Origin: Morinoia aosen
Taxonomy: Eukaryota > Arthropoda > Malacostraca > Amphipoda > Talitridae
Assembly: GCA_030386875.1 (NCBI GenBank)
Contig: CM059568.1
Location: forward strand, 30,870,120-30,934,119
Length of the DNA: 64,000 nucleotides
Reading direction: 5' to 3'
The stretch's first letter is position 1, and the number at the start of each line of letters is the position of its first letter. Position numbers and translations under genes: made by a program. The notes below the pieces were generated by a model that made no database searches, was not told the DNA's origin, and saw only the letters and a program-made list of their open reading frames with translations. Positions 11,409 through 22,796 of this stretch are shown piece by piece.

Positions 11409-11991
11409 AAAACATCCTAGAAGTGGGTTCAGGCTCCGCGGGGTCGGCTAATCATAAATTACGCAATATATTGCGAAAATGTCGACTTTTCCCGCGCTTC
11501 GCGCAGTTGCGGCATTATTGGAATACACTCTACTTTTGCACAAGAAAGCCATTTCAAGAGCACCATTCCTATAACTTCAAAGTTAAATAACTCAAAAATA
11601 ACGCATCAGCAAGCAGAACGTCATTCTTGTAAAACGTTTTTAAACGTGTTCCCATAGTGATTCTTTGGAACGGATTTTTTAATTTCTGTTCAAGGCTTAA
11701 ACTGCATATTGACCGAAAAATTTAAATAAACTAAATTTGGTAAATATGCAGTTAAATGCACTCACGGAAATTAAAAATTCCGTTCCAAAGAATCACTAAA
11801 GGAACACATTTAAAAACGCTTTACATGAATGACATTCTGCTCGCTGATGCGCTATTTCTTAGTTATTCAACTTTAAAGTTAAGGAGCGGCGCTCATGAAA
11901 TGGGTTTCCCGTGCAGTTCCAACAATGTCGCAACTGCGTAATTTATTATTGGCCTACTCCGCGGAGCCCAAACCCACTTTTAGGATGTTTT
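11409..11991. repeat. Large foldback repeat, copy 1
   Basis: The sequence is a long imperfect palindrome. The left arm starts aaaacatcctagaagtgggt and the right arm ends in the inverse. Both arms contain 'aagaatcact'/'agtgattctt', the block 'gaatgacattctgct' and the sequence AACTGCATATTGACC or its inverse next to the centre (about 11720-11745). The left arm and flanking MITE reappear at 22243-22583. No reading frame is credible inside. Confidence 0.65.
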
Positions 11992-12139
11992 AGTTAAAAA
12001 CACAATAAAGGTTATCACCCAAAAATATTATTGGGACTGGAATAGTGATGACTTAAATCAATATGCAGTTGACATCAGTTTCAATTTGGCGGCCAAACAG
12101 AAAAACATTAGCAAAACCGTAGGAGTGAATCCCATAGAT
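11992..12139. mobile_element. Left half of a MITE split by a ~10-kb insertion
   Basis: This matches the first ~145 bp of the MITE at 11201-11408, including 'cacaataaaggttatcaccc' (one change), and stops at the TTAA where the next MITE begins. The remaining ~60 bp of the element, with its right inverted repeat, are found at 22243-22302. Confidence 0.65.
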
Positions 12140-12143
12140 TTAA

Positions 12144-12358
12144 CACATTCCCTGCAAAGGGACCCACTGGTGGTCACTTAGGTGATTTTCATACTACTGC
12201 TGACCCACCTGCTGTCACTAACTCATTTTTTTATTAATACTTAATGAAAAGAAGGCCTGATCCAGTTAATGTTTGCTATTTTCAAAGTTGATTACCACAA
12301 TTGACGTTACCCATGAATTGAATATTGAACTTCAGTTTAACCCATCGCAGTTAACGTG
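12144..12358. mobile_element. TTAA-flanked MITE, ~215 bp, copy 2
   Basis: TTAA lies at 12140-12143 and 12359-12362. The ends are cacattccct and cagttaacgtg, degenerate versions of the better preserved copy at 23920-24140, and the internal 'gatccagttaatgtttgct' block is shared. It inserted into a TTAA of the older MITE described just before. Confidence 0.6.
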
Positions 12359-12445
12359 TTAATACATGGTAACTACTGATATTTCATTTCCAAATTTTAC
12401 TACTTTTTACTACCTTGAATGGCAAAAAATTACTACCTTTTTTTA

Positions 12446-13747
12446 CACAATGAATGTTGTCCAAATGTCCAGATGTAAACAAGCGGCCTATAAGGAGTAA
12501 TTTGAGTCAATAATATACGCAATACCAAAGATTCAAAGAAGGTTCCAAGTTTCTTAATACTTAAAATACTCAATACTAATTGGAGCAACCAAAGCTTTAC
12601 TGCAAAAAAGTTACCCAAATTCCTAAGGTACCCACCCTGTCCTAAATGGACTCCAACAAAAGTTTGGCGAAGACCTTGTCTTACCCCCTTTCAACTATGA
12701 GGGCAACAGCTCATCATATGGAAAAAAATAATAAACTGACTGGAAACTAGTAGACACAAGGGGAGTGTCAGATCCCTTTACAGCAGGAGATCAAGGAATT
12801 TTATTATGACCTAACACTATGGCACTTCGGAAATATGAGCTTGTAAACTATTTCTATCGTACCTCAAAATCTAAATCGGCATCCTAATTGCAATCAATAA
12901 TAACAAATAGGTTATAAACATGTTATATTACAGAACAAATCACAAAAATGCAAATTTCATGTAGCTTTCCTATATACATTTTGTAGAAGAATGAACTTTG
13001 ATTACATGGAGCATCTCCATGCTATGACGACATCTTGGAGGTAACTGAATCGTCATGACTGCCAAAAGGAACTTCAAAGGAACTATCATTCAAATGATGA
13101 CACATTGTATTAAAAGATAATTTTATAGCATAATTCTTTCTGTACTTGGACATAAATTAACGTCACTGGAAAAAGAAAACTTTCAGCTTTACAAAGAGGT
13201 AGTTTAAAAAAAAACATTTATAGTTTCAGTAAATCGTTGTTCCCCAAATCGAAGTGGACAGAATAAACTCGTCTTTTCAAAGGAGATAATACTGCTCACA
13301 ATCAAGCTCAGGTCCAAAAAACACTTTCTGGATATAAATGAACTGCAGAGAAGTTCCTTTGACGTCATTGCAATGTTTCTATCCTGCCGCAACAACTTGG
13401 AGTGTGAGAATATTTGTCTTGGAATAAGAATTGGAAGGCTACATCAAGTTTATGATCATCAAGACCTTCCTTACCAGCCAAATATAGCACTTTGAATTAA
13501 ACATTATTCATTAGGAGGAATTGAAATGTAATAAGTTTGATTCACGACTTGCTCATCTGAAATTGTAGCAGGACTCTGTAAAAGCTAATTGAGAATAATT
13601 TTATTTCTGTGCTTACATTTTTGAATAAAATACTTTATTTTTTGAGTATCAAGTGTACAAAAAGAACAATTACTGCAACTATGCTATATATCTTATGGGC
13701 AACTGCATCCACTAAAGATGAAATCCAATAAAATGTAATAGTTATTT
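12446..13747. other. hAT interior, no gene seen
   Basis: AT-rich sequence between the left end of the outer hAT-like element and the left end of the second one. I see no coding sequence, no RNA gene and no clear repeat. Confidence 0.4.
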
Positions 13748-13948
13748 CAAGGTGTCTAATAAAATGCTCGTCCTCCATTTTAGCACTTTTTAGCACCTTT
13801 TAGCACATTTGAAGATGAAATTTTAGCACCCTTTTCCTTCAATAAGCTCCAATGATAACCATATATACATACACACACACACAAATACATATACCGGGCT
13901 TATCCTCGCTATGGCAGGGTAGCCGACAGCAGGCCACAATCACCACAC

Positions 13949-16560
13949 TTAGTCACTAGGAGGCGAGAGAGGCAGCACTGGCCGCACCTGAACTGCCAGG
14001 ATCAGCAGAAGCCCAGCACAACCACCTTCCACAGCCAGGCCCGAAAGCCATAGCTGGTTTACCCCAACCGCTTCATTGAGCGCAGCCCCTCCCCCCGCAC
14101 AGGACAGGTCGACCCCATCACACGCGGGCAACTTCCAGTACCTCGTTAAAGATAAAATTACCTTCTTATGCACTGCCCCCACTCACTTCTGTCCGCAGCC
14201 ATCCCTCTTGCCACGTCCACAGTCAGACCCCTTTCATACAAAGCACGTTTCACCCTATCCATCCAACTCATCCGTGGTCTACTTTGCGCTCGAAGACCAC
14301 TCACTTCCGACATATATATTTTTTCACCAGCCGCTCAACTTTCATTCTTTCAACATGCCCAAACCATCCAAGCACTCTTTCATCCACTCGCCTGCTTAAC
14401 TTTTTGATAACACCCGTCTGCCCTCTAACCAACTCATTCCTGATCCTATCTCTTCTTGTTACTCCATACATGCTCCTCAAACACTTCATCTCAAACACAT
14501 CCAACTTCCTCCTCTCAGCTGCTCTCAACCCCCAGGACTCTGCTCCATACAACAAAACTGGCACAACCAAGCTTTCATACAGTCCCATCTCAGCATTCAT
14601 ACTCAAACTCCTGCATTCAAAAACTTTCCTCATTGCACCCAATGTCTTAGAGCCTTCACTCACTCGATACCTCACTTCTACTTTCATACTATCCTTAACA
14701 GTCACATCCGACTTGAGGTACCTAAAATGCTCTAACTCCTCTAAAACTTCCCCATTCAACCTCACATCCAAAGTTCCAAACACTCCACCTTGTTAAACAT
14801 CTCATCACTTTACTTTTATTCACATTTACCATCAATTTCCGCCTTTTGCATACTCTACCAAACTCTGCAACCAGTCTCCTCAGTTTTTCCTCTGAATCAG
14901 CCACAAGCGCTGTATCATCTGCAAACAACAGCTGACACACTTCCCAATACCTACCATTTTGTCCCACCAACTGCGCACCCTTTCCCAACACTCTGGCATT
15001 CACTTCTCTCACCACACCATCCATGAACAAATTAAACAACCACGGCGACATCATACATCCCTGTCTCACACCTGTCACAACTGGGAACCATTCACTCACC
15101 TCATTCTCTACTCTCACACATGCTCTGCTATCAAAGTAGAAACTCTTGATTGCATTCAACAGTCTCCCACCCACTCCATACAAGCTTACCACTTCCCATA
15201 GCGCCTCACGACCCACTCTGTCATACGCTTTTTCTAGATCCATAAATGCCCAATATACATCTTTTCCCTTTAAAAAGTATTTTTCATTCACCTGCCTCAC
15301 AGCAAACATTTGATCCACACAACCTCTACCACACCTAAAACCACACTGTTCTTCAGCAAGCACACGATCCGTCAACACTCTCTTCCAATTGAAACTCTTC
15401 CATGCAGCTTCCCAACAACACTCAGTAGACTTATACCCCTAGAATTACTGCACTCATACCTGTCACCTTTCCCCTTGTACAACGGAACTGCACACGCGTT
15501 ACTCCAATCAACCGGCACTTTACTAGCCTAGAAACATACATTTAATAAACGTACCAACCATTCTAAAACCACATTTCCTCCTTTCTTTAGACATTCAACC
15601 GTGCAGCCATCCATACCTGGAGCTTTTCCATTTTTCATTTCATTCAACGCACCTTTCACCTCTGCACTTCTTATTCGAATTCTATTCACTTCACCAAACA
15701 CAGGCATTCTAACATCGCTTCCAACAGCTACTTCTCTCGCAACCCTATCATCCCTCACGTTCAGCAGTTCCTCAAAATACTCCGCCCATCTCTTTCTCAC
15801 ATCACAACTCTCCACTAGCAGCCTATCATTTGCATTCTTCACTCTTGCCTCATTCTCCACCTGACCTTTCCTAATTCTCTTCACTTCCAGAAAACCTTCC
15901 TTCTCTCCATGAAATCACCTCCCAACTTCCTCCCCCATTCCTCATCCGCCGCCCTCTTTGCTCTCCTTACCATTCTTTGTACCTCTTTCTTCTTCTCCTT
16001 ATACTCATCGAAATTTTGCTGGTTGCCTTGTTGCAACCACCTTTCGAACGCCCCCCGCTTTCTTCTCACAGCCGCTCCTACTTCTCCGTTCCCCCATTCA
16101 CTCCCCTTTCTAATCCCCCCTCCAACTTTCTTTACCCCACACACTTCCCTATCACATTTCTCCACCGCATCTTTAAACAACTTCCATTCCCCTTCCACTC
16201 CACCCACCTCACTTTCCTTCACCCTCCCATACTCTTTCATCTTCTCCTGATACACTCACGCTCAGAATCATGCAACTTGCTTACATTTAACACATCCCTT
16301 CCACTCCTCCTTTTTACACCTCCCCACATTTCACTTACTCTCAACTTTCCTTCCACCAAGCAATGATCCGAAATCCCATTCATCTCACCACGGAACACGT
16401 GCATATCGAGCAAACGACCCATCACTCCCCTGCTAACCAAAATATAATCCATCAATGTTCTCTCCTCTATCACACCTCCATTCATACTCACATATGTATA
16501 CTTGTTTATACTTTTTTTCTGAAACAAACTATTCCCAATCACTAACTCACTCTCTTCACA
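13949..16560 (-). mobile_element. 5'-truncated non-LTR retrotransposon (LINE), minus strand
   Basis: The element contains the end of an endonuclease, a reverse transcriptase and a C-terminal domain on the minus strand, broken by frameshifts. It is cut at the 5' side near 16560, where the ~280-bp repeat begins. The 3' boundary is not sharp and is placed after the C-terminal coding remnant; a CA-rich stretch (13870-13890) follows. The clade is not certain from reading alone; the RT resembles RTE-like elements common in crustaceans and insects. Confidence 0.8.
14130..16550 (-). pseudogene. LINE ORF2 remnant: endonuclease C-term, RT, C-terminal domain
   Basis: Segments in order from the 5' side are: about 16550-16237, with the endonuclease motif SDHCLVEGKL; 16255-15881, a basic linker; 15884-15528, RT N-terminal part with NGKAPGMDG; 15378-14722, RT core with AFMDLEKAYDRV, VRQGCMMSPWLFN and catalytic FADD at 14925-14914; 14783-14301, thumb and C-terminal part with LYGAESWGLR and GWFGHVERM. 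Successive segments are in different frames, so at least three frameshifts exist, and a stop separates 15528 from 15378. It encodes the enzyme that copies LINE RNA at a nicked target; this copy is dead. Confidence 0.85.
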
Positions 16561-16562
16561 TA

Positions 16563-16855
16563 AGGAAGGAGGAAGGCACCATTTAGTATTTAGATAAGAG
16601 AATGAGGAATTTATGCACAGTAAGTTGTGAAAGAAGTTCATGAAATCAGATAAAAGTTGAAGAAGAAAGTCAGAGGTGCTGAAAAACAGCACAGTAGTGA
16701 ACCAAAAAAAAGTGGTCCTTAACATAACAAAAAAACTTTTCATTTCAACAAAAAGAAGGCCTACCAAATTCTCAGCTTGGGCCCTCACATTTTCCCCCTG
16801 GGAGCGCTAATTCCCATAGATACAATAGTTGTATCCCCCTGAGGGGTTCCAGAAG
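16563..16855. repeat. ~290-bp dispersed repeat, copy 2
   Basis: This is the counterpart of 3106-3385 in the same orientation, with the same left block, the 'catttcaacaaaaagaag' core and the terminal hairpin GATACAA-loop-TTGTATC. It abuts the truncated 5' end of the minus-strand LINE. Two copies in one window suggest a common family in this genome. Confidence 0.6.
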
Positions 16856-16993
16856 CATAAATACATGCATATTCAGAACAATTCCATTTTTTTATAAAAG
16901 GATTTAAGGATGGTTTTGAACAACAAAGAAAACCTGAAAAATAAACAAATTTAGTAATATAAAATAATAGTAATTATTACATTTTATGTTTAA

Positions 16994-17215
16994 CCCTTTA
17001 ACGTCCGAATTTTTGTACTCATATTACCGTTAACACAACCACCGTCACTAAACTGGCGCTGGCATCTGGCAGTCACCGATATCAGGATGGGATAAGAACT
17101 GCCACTCGGCAGAGAACTTCAAAGAACACATTAGGGAACTAATTGAATAAGAAATAAAATATATTGAAGGGGAATTTTGAAAGAGGACACTGGTGTCCTC
17201 TGGGGCGTTAAAGGG
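16994..17215. mobile_element. TTAA-flanked 222-bp MITE (piggyBac-like)
   Basis: TTAA at 16990-16993 and 17216-17219 flanks CCCTTTAACGTCC and its inverse GGGGCGTTAAAGGG. The short length, absence of coding sequence and TTAA duplication fit a non-autonomous piggyBac-type element. Confidence 0.75.
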
Positions 17216-17314
17216 TTAACAGCCCCTACCAGCCAGTTGAAGAAAGATGTCAACTTTTTATGACTATAATAATTAGATATTTGTAATCAAGAATTTAACA
17301 AATTAAGAAATAAC

Positions 17315-17341
17315 TAGCCGGTTACCTCCGGTAACCGGCTA
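17315..17341. other. Perfect 11-bp hairpin
   Basis: TAGCCGGTTAC, a 5-base loop (ctccg) and GTAACCGGCTA form a perfect stem. A third half-copy ('agccggtt') follows at 17348-17355. The A-rich tract at 17391 begins shortly after. No function is assigned. Confidence 0.5.
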
Positions 17342-17390
17342 AGCTTAAGCCGGTTCAACCAGAGTATCGGGTTGTCCGACTTGCCTAAAA

Positions 17391-17604
17391 ATAAAAAAAT
17401 AAAAAAAAAAATAAAAATAAAAAATAAGAAAAATAAAAAAAAAATAAAAAATAACAAAAAAATAAAAAAAATGAAAAAATATAAAAAATAAAATGGAAAA
17501 AAATAAATCAATAAAAAATAAATAAAAATTAAAAAAAAAAGTAAATAATCAAAAAATAAAAAAATAAAGAAAAAAAAAAAAAAAAATTAAAAAAAATTCA
17601 AATA
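17391..17604. repeat. A-rich low-complexity tract
   Basis: About 210 bp of irregular (A)nT runs. Open frames on the minus strand here are pure Phe-rich translations of the tract and are not genes. Confidence 0.8.
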
Positions 17605-18793
17605 AATAGTTTTCTGCAAATATAGACACCAGTGGCTTCAATTTAATACCTCACTCGACCATGTAGACTCAGCCAATTTTCCAAACGGACTCGCACAAAT
17701 TTTGAGTTTTGCTATTAAGTATATAGATATAAACTCTGCAAATGTACTAATAAAAAAATACTGCTGAGGTACGGGGGAATGTAGAAACTTCCCCTATTAG
17801 GAATGGCCAGGTACCAATCCTAACCCTTGCATTTTTACTTATACATATTAAAATCTAAGCAATTTAACATTTTCATAAATTTTTAGCACCTGTCCTTCAA
17901 TTTGATCACTTTTTAGCACATTTTTTAGCACCTTGCTGGTTTTAGCACTTTTTAGCACCTTTAGCACCCAGTAGACACCCTGTATTTAGTGTTATGTACA
18001 ACTACCTGTTTGAAAATTTTGGCTAGTTGTTAATGCTTATTCATAAAATTTAAAAGAAAAAGTTTACAAGATGTTTTACGTTTAAAAGAATCGTAATTCG
18101 TAATAAATATAAATTATTTTACTTGACAAACACATTTCAATCAAAGCCACTTGATCTGCTTCCACAAGAAAATATGTAGCTATGCTATTTCATTTTTCCT
18201 TGAGATAGAATAATGCATATTTGATACGTATGAATAAAAAATCTTAAATGTCAACCTCATAATCATAAATGCACAAATTTTTAAATCCTTGTTTTATTTT
18301 CAATACTAATCCCTGATTTCACAAGTTCCTAAACTTGTAACTCAAAGTAAGAGCTCACTTATAGAAGGGTTTTCAACAATGCATCGACACTGGCATTACA
18401 TTTTTTTTAATTTATATATATACGATTTATGAAACCTCAATTACCGCATCAAAGCAAAAGCCGTTTTCTTGTTTTCTCTCAATAATTTGTTAATAATAAA
18501 ATGGCTCAAATGAACCTTCCATCATAAAACAACTAGATAACTTTCAGATCAAATGGAATGAAAAGAAAGAGAACTGTTTTTACTGTTGTTTGCAAAAATT
18601 TTGAAACTTTTTTCCATTATGTGTGCTCCAATCCTAAAATTACATCCGACTCTGCAGGAATATTTCCCATAAATCGAGGCAAATTTTTCATTATGAGAAA
18701 AATAAATTTAAAAAAATCTTTATATTCTATATAAATATGTAACATTACTTTAAATTTTCAGAGAATTATTCCACTTAACATTTTTTTTTTACT
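17605..18793. other. AT-rich DNA without recognised features
   Basis: Apart from the right terminus of the second hAT-like element (to 17982), I see no gene, RNA or repeat before the 8-bp duplication at 18794-18801. Confidence 0.4.
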
Positions 18794-18801
18794 ACCCTGA
18801 G

Positions 18802-21800
18802 CAGGGATGGAAAAAACCCTGGGTTTTTTAAAAAAACCCAACCCACGTGGGTTTTTTTTGGGTTAAATTGGGTTTTTTTGGGTTTTATTGGGTTTTTTTG
18901 GGCTTTATTGGGTTTTTTGTAATACCTTTTTTTGTTTAAAAGAATTATTCACATAGCTCCAGTTGCCTCTCTTCCAGATTTATATACACTTATTGAGTAA
19001 ATATTGTTATTTGATTTCTTTATTTCCAACATTATATTATATCATTATATGAATTATTACATTCTATGAACAATATATGAATTAAGTTTGTCCATCACAA
19101 TTACCACTTACCAATTACCATATGCATAGGGACATAGCTGTGCAGTCTGTAAAGATATAAGATGTGCAAAGAGAATCGCTATGCTTGTCAATTCATAGTA
19201 AGTTGTTTTAGCAGCAGACAGACGCAAGTCATGTGAGAGGGAAGCACCATGCAGATCATAAGTAACCACCACAAGCAACTTGAAGCAAGACAGCTGCACA
19301 TCACTCAACAGTCATGCTGTTAACAACTTAACATGTGTATTGTGTGAGCTGGAGGGCTTAGCAGTGCAAGCCAAGTCAGTCAACCACACTGTTACATGTT
19401 ACAACATGTAGTGACATGCCAAAATTTCTTCTTTAAAATTGTCAAAAAAATCACTTTTTGCAGTACAGGATAGCAACAAATACTAAAACGATTAGAAATA
19501 AATGCTCTAACAGATTCCATCGTCAAATTTGTTCCAGTGCAGCTTGAATGCTCACCATAGGCCAGTCGTTTATTTACTTTCTTACCCAATCATGGCTGCG
19601 GTCGTGTCTTGCCCCATCTGACTATAATTGTTAGACTTATTTCCGGCAAAGCTCTCAAAGGAGACAGATATTGAAGAGTGGTTGGCTGAGTACAATCCGG
19701 AGTTGATCGGTACGATTTATTTGTATAAATTGAAGGACTCCAACATCTTCCCAAAACACATGTTCAACATGAATATCACTAAGACAACGACTCCTCGTTG
19801 ATGGTGGGATATTCAAGACATGAAACAGCAGAAAATGCAGATTCTTGAAAAAACACTGGCAGAGGGTTTCTGCAAGTTTATAAGCAATCTTCATTCTTGC
19901 TTCGCAAGTTCAGGATTTGTTGGGAGAATTTTCTAAACATTTGGAATTGTGCGGAATAAATTGAGAAATAGATTAGGATCGGAACGAACACAGAAATTGG
20001 TCTCATTATATCGCCACCTCACAAATGATCATGATGTGGAGGACAATGATAAAATGGCAGTGGATGTAGAAAGAGAAATAAAGTAGTACTGTAGTAGCGG
20101 TCTAGTCTAGAAGCAGGATTGGCACATAAAAAACCCACCCAAAAAAGCTCAAAAAAAAACACATTAAAAAACCCACCAAGTAGTGTTTTTTTGGGTTTTA
20201 TTTGTGCTATTTGCATTTCACTTGTTTTCAAGCTTATAGAATCAAAATGAGCTAAATATTTTTATTGTCAAAAATTTGTACAAGGCATTTGCATGACAAC
20301 GACAATAAATATTGAAAAAAAACACTATGAAAATAAAATAAGAAAAACCCTAATCACAAAAAAAACTCGAGGGGCCAGTATATTTCCATGAGTTCCATTT
20401 CCAAAGTAAAAAACAAAAACTAAGAAACAAATGCAGTTTGACTATTTGAGAGTAAAGAGACTTCTGAATTCTTCCTCTGTTTTCTAGACTAGACCGCTAA
20501 TACAGTACTACTTTATTCCTCTTTCTACATCCACTGCCATTTTATCATTGTCATCCACATCATGATCATTTGTGAGGTGGCGATATAATGAGACCAATTT
20601 CTGTGCGAGTTCCGATCCTAATCTATTTCTCAATTAATTCCACACAATTCCAAATGTTTAGAAAATTCTCTCAACGAATCCTGAACTTGCAAAGCATGAA
20701 TGAAGATTTCTTATAAACTTGCAGAAACCCTCTGCCAGTGTTTTTTTAAGAATCTGCATTTTCTGCTGTTTCATGTCTTGAATATCCCACCATCAACGAG
20801 GAGTCGTTGTCTTAGTGATATTCATGTTGAACATGTGTTTTGGGAAGATGTTGGAGTCCTTCAATTTATACCAATAAATTGGACCGATCAACTCCAGATT
20901 GTACTCAGCCAACCACTCTTCAATATCTGTCTCCTTTGAGAGCTTTGCCGGAAATAAGTCTAACAATTATAGTCAGATGGGGCAAGGCACGACCGCAGCC
21001 ATCATGGGGTAAGAAAGTAAATAAACGACTGGCCTATGGTGAGCATTCAAGCTGCACTGGAACAAATTTGACGATGGAATCTGTTAGAGCATTTATTTCT
21101 AATCGTTTTAGTATTTGTTGCTATCCTGAACTGCAAAAAGTGATTTTTTTGACAAATTTTTGTACAAGTTGTAACATGTAACAGTGTGGTTGACTGACTT
21201 GGCTTGCACTGCTAAGCCCTCCAGCTCACACAATACACATGTTAAGTTGTTAACAGTATGACTGTTAAGTGATGTGTAGCTGTCTTGCTTCAAGTTGCTT
21301 GTGGTGGTTACTTATGGTCTGCATGGTGCTTCCCTCTCACATGACTTGCGTCTGTCTTCTGCTAAAACAACTTACTATGAATTGACAAGCATAGCGATTC
21401 TCTTTGCACATCTTATATCTTTACAGACTGCACAGCTATGTCCCTATGCATATGGTAATTGGTATGTGGTAATTGTGATGGACAAACTTAATTCATATAT
21501 TGTTCATAGAATGTAATAATTCATATAATGATGTAATATAATGTTGGAAATAAAGTAATCAAATAATATTTACTCAATAAGTGTATATATATCTGGAAAA
21601 GAGGCAACTGGAGCCATGTGAATAACTCTTTTAAACAAAAAAAGGTATTACCAAAAAACCAATAAAGCCAAAAAAAAAAACAATAAAACCCAAAAAACCC
21701 AATTTAACCCAAAAAAACCCGCGTGTGTTGGGTGTTTTTAAAAAACCCAGGGTTTTTTCCATCCCTGTCTAGAAGACAGAGGAAGAATTCAGAAGTCTCT

Positions 21801-22148
21801 TTGCTCTCAAATAGTCAAACTGCATTTGTTTCTTAGTTTTTGTTTTTACTTTGGAAATGGAACTCATGGAAATATACTAGCCCCTCGAGTTTTTTTTTGT
21901 AATTAGGGTTTTTCTTATTTTATTTTTATAGTGGTATTTTTTTTTCAATATTTATTGTCATAGCCATGCAAATGCCTTGAACAAATTTTTGACAATATAA
22001 ATATTTAGCTCATTTTGATTCTATAAGCTTGAAAACAGGTGAAATTCAAATAGCACCAATAAAACCCAAAAAAGCCCAAAAAAAACCACTATTTAGTGGG
22101 TTTTTTATTGTGGGTTTTTTTGGGTGGGTTATTTATGTGCCAACCCTG
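18802..22148. mobile_element. hAT element with an inverted copy of itself inserted
   Basis: The outer copy starts CAGGGATGG and ends CCAACCCTG. The 8-bp sequence accctgag directly flanks both ends (18794-18801 and 22149-22156), the target-duplication length of hAT elements. Without the insertion it would be 18802-20113 plus 21776-22148, about 1.69 kb. Both subterminal regions are rich in GGGTTTTT and GGGTTTTATT motifs. The interior has only short open frames with no hAT dimerisation domain that I recognise, so it appears non-autonomous. Confidence 0.85.
20114..21767. mobile_element. Inner hAT copy, inverted, 1654 bp
   Basis: It starts CAGGATTGGCAC and ends CCATCCCTG, and it is flanked by the 8-bp duplication tctagaag (20106-20113 and 21768-21775). 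Its sequence is the reverse complement of the surrounding copy over nearly all its length, with modest divergence. Hence the stretch 18802-22148 folds on itself as two pairs of inverted arms (18802-20105 with 20487-21767; 20114-20486 with 21776-22148). Confidence 0.88.
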
Positions 22149-22242
22149 ACCCTGAGGCAAATTTTACTACTTTTTACCACTTTATTTACTACTTTCCAAA
22201 TTTTACTACTTTATACTACTTTACTACCTAGTAGACACCCTG

Positions 22243-22302
22243 TAATATGATATTTTTATAACGTAATATTTTTGGGTGATAACCATTATTGTGTTATTAA
22301 CT
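22243..22302. mobile_element. Right half of the split MITE
   Basis: 'taatatgatatttttataac' and 'aatatttttgggtgataacc' match the right end of the MITE at 11201-11408. The left half stops at 12139. The element is therefore interrupted by roughly 10 kb of later insertions. Confidence 0.65.
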
Positions 22303-22796
22303 AAAACATCCTAGAAGTGGGTTCAGGCTCCGCAGGCTCTGTGGGGTTGGCAAATAATAAATTACTAAGTGCCCAAACATACTCTAACAGCTCCCGCTCA
22401 AGCGCGAACTTACTGGAACTGCTATGGAGAACAAAAATTTCAAAGTTGAATATGTAACTCAAAAATAACGCATAAGCGAGCAGAATGTCATTCTTGTAAA
22501 ATGTTTTCAAGTGTGTTCCTTTAGTGATTCATTGGAACAGAATTGTTAAAATCCGTGAGCGCATTAAACTGCATATTGACCTTATACTTTAGTAAGCTAC
22601 CACGTTTTATTTATTACTTCCATGTTTCTTAGACTCAACACAGAAATTAACCAAACTAAAACATCTAAAATGTAAAATTTGAACTAATCTGACATTTAAG
22701 ACATAAGAGAAGTAAGATGTTGTCCATAAAATAAAACCTTAGGTTTAATTAAAATGAATTATTATAAACTAAATTTTTTGCTAATACAAATTATTT
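22303..22796. repeat. Foldback repeat, copy 2 arm, and AT-rich spacer
   Basis: 22303-22583 matches the left arm of the foldback at 11409-11991, ending in AAACTGCATATTGACC. The following ~210 bp (22584-22796) are AT-rich and show nothing else. The next element begins with the inverse terminal sequence. Confidence 0.55.

Larger units (their letters stand above)
13748..17982. mobile_element. Second hAT-like element with TTTTAGCAC subterminal repeats
   Basis: The left end CAAGGTGTCTAATA and the right end cagtagacaccctg are inverted versions of one terminus. Each is followed inward by clusters of TTTTAGCAC motifs (13780-13840 and 17885-17970, the latter on the opposite strand). The 8 bp outside the two ends (agttattt, tatttagt) do not match exactly, so the boundaries are supported by termini and subterminal repeats only. 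Inside lie a non-LTR retrotransposon, the second copy of the ~280-bp repeat and a TTAA MITE. Confidence 0.5.
12365..22242. mobile_element. Outer hAT-like element with TACTAC subterminal repeats
   Basis: The right end reads, outward, ctagtagacaccctg, which is the inverse of CAGGGTGTCTACTAG. The left end, CATGGTAACTACTGA, matches it at most positions. Both ends are followed inward by many copies of TACTACTTT-like motifs (about 12405-12445 and 22160-22230). CAGGG-type termini with subterminal repeats are typical of hAT elements. The two halves of one MITE lie immediately outside (12139 and 22243), which independently marks the insertion boundaries. No transposase was found; most of the interior consists of later insertions. 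Confidence 0.5.

Noticed and set aside
14076-16366. Plus-strand open frames of 60-170 residues across 14-16.4 kb
   Set aside because: They are antisense shadows of the minus-strand LINE, whose RT motifs are unmistakable.
17314-17511. Phe-rich open frame, and similar ones at 52706-53002 and 58384-58899
   Set aside because: These are translations of A-rich low-complexity tracts on the opposite strand.
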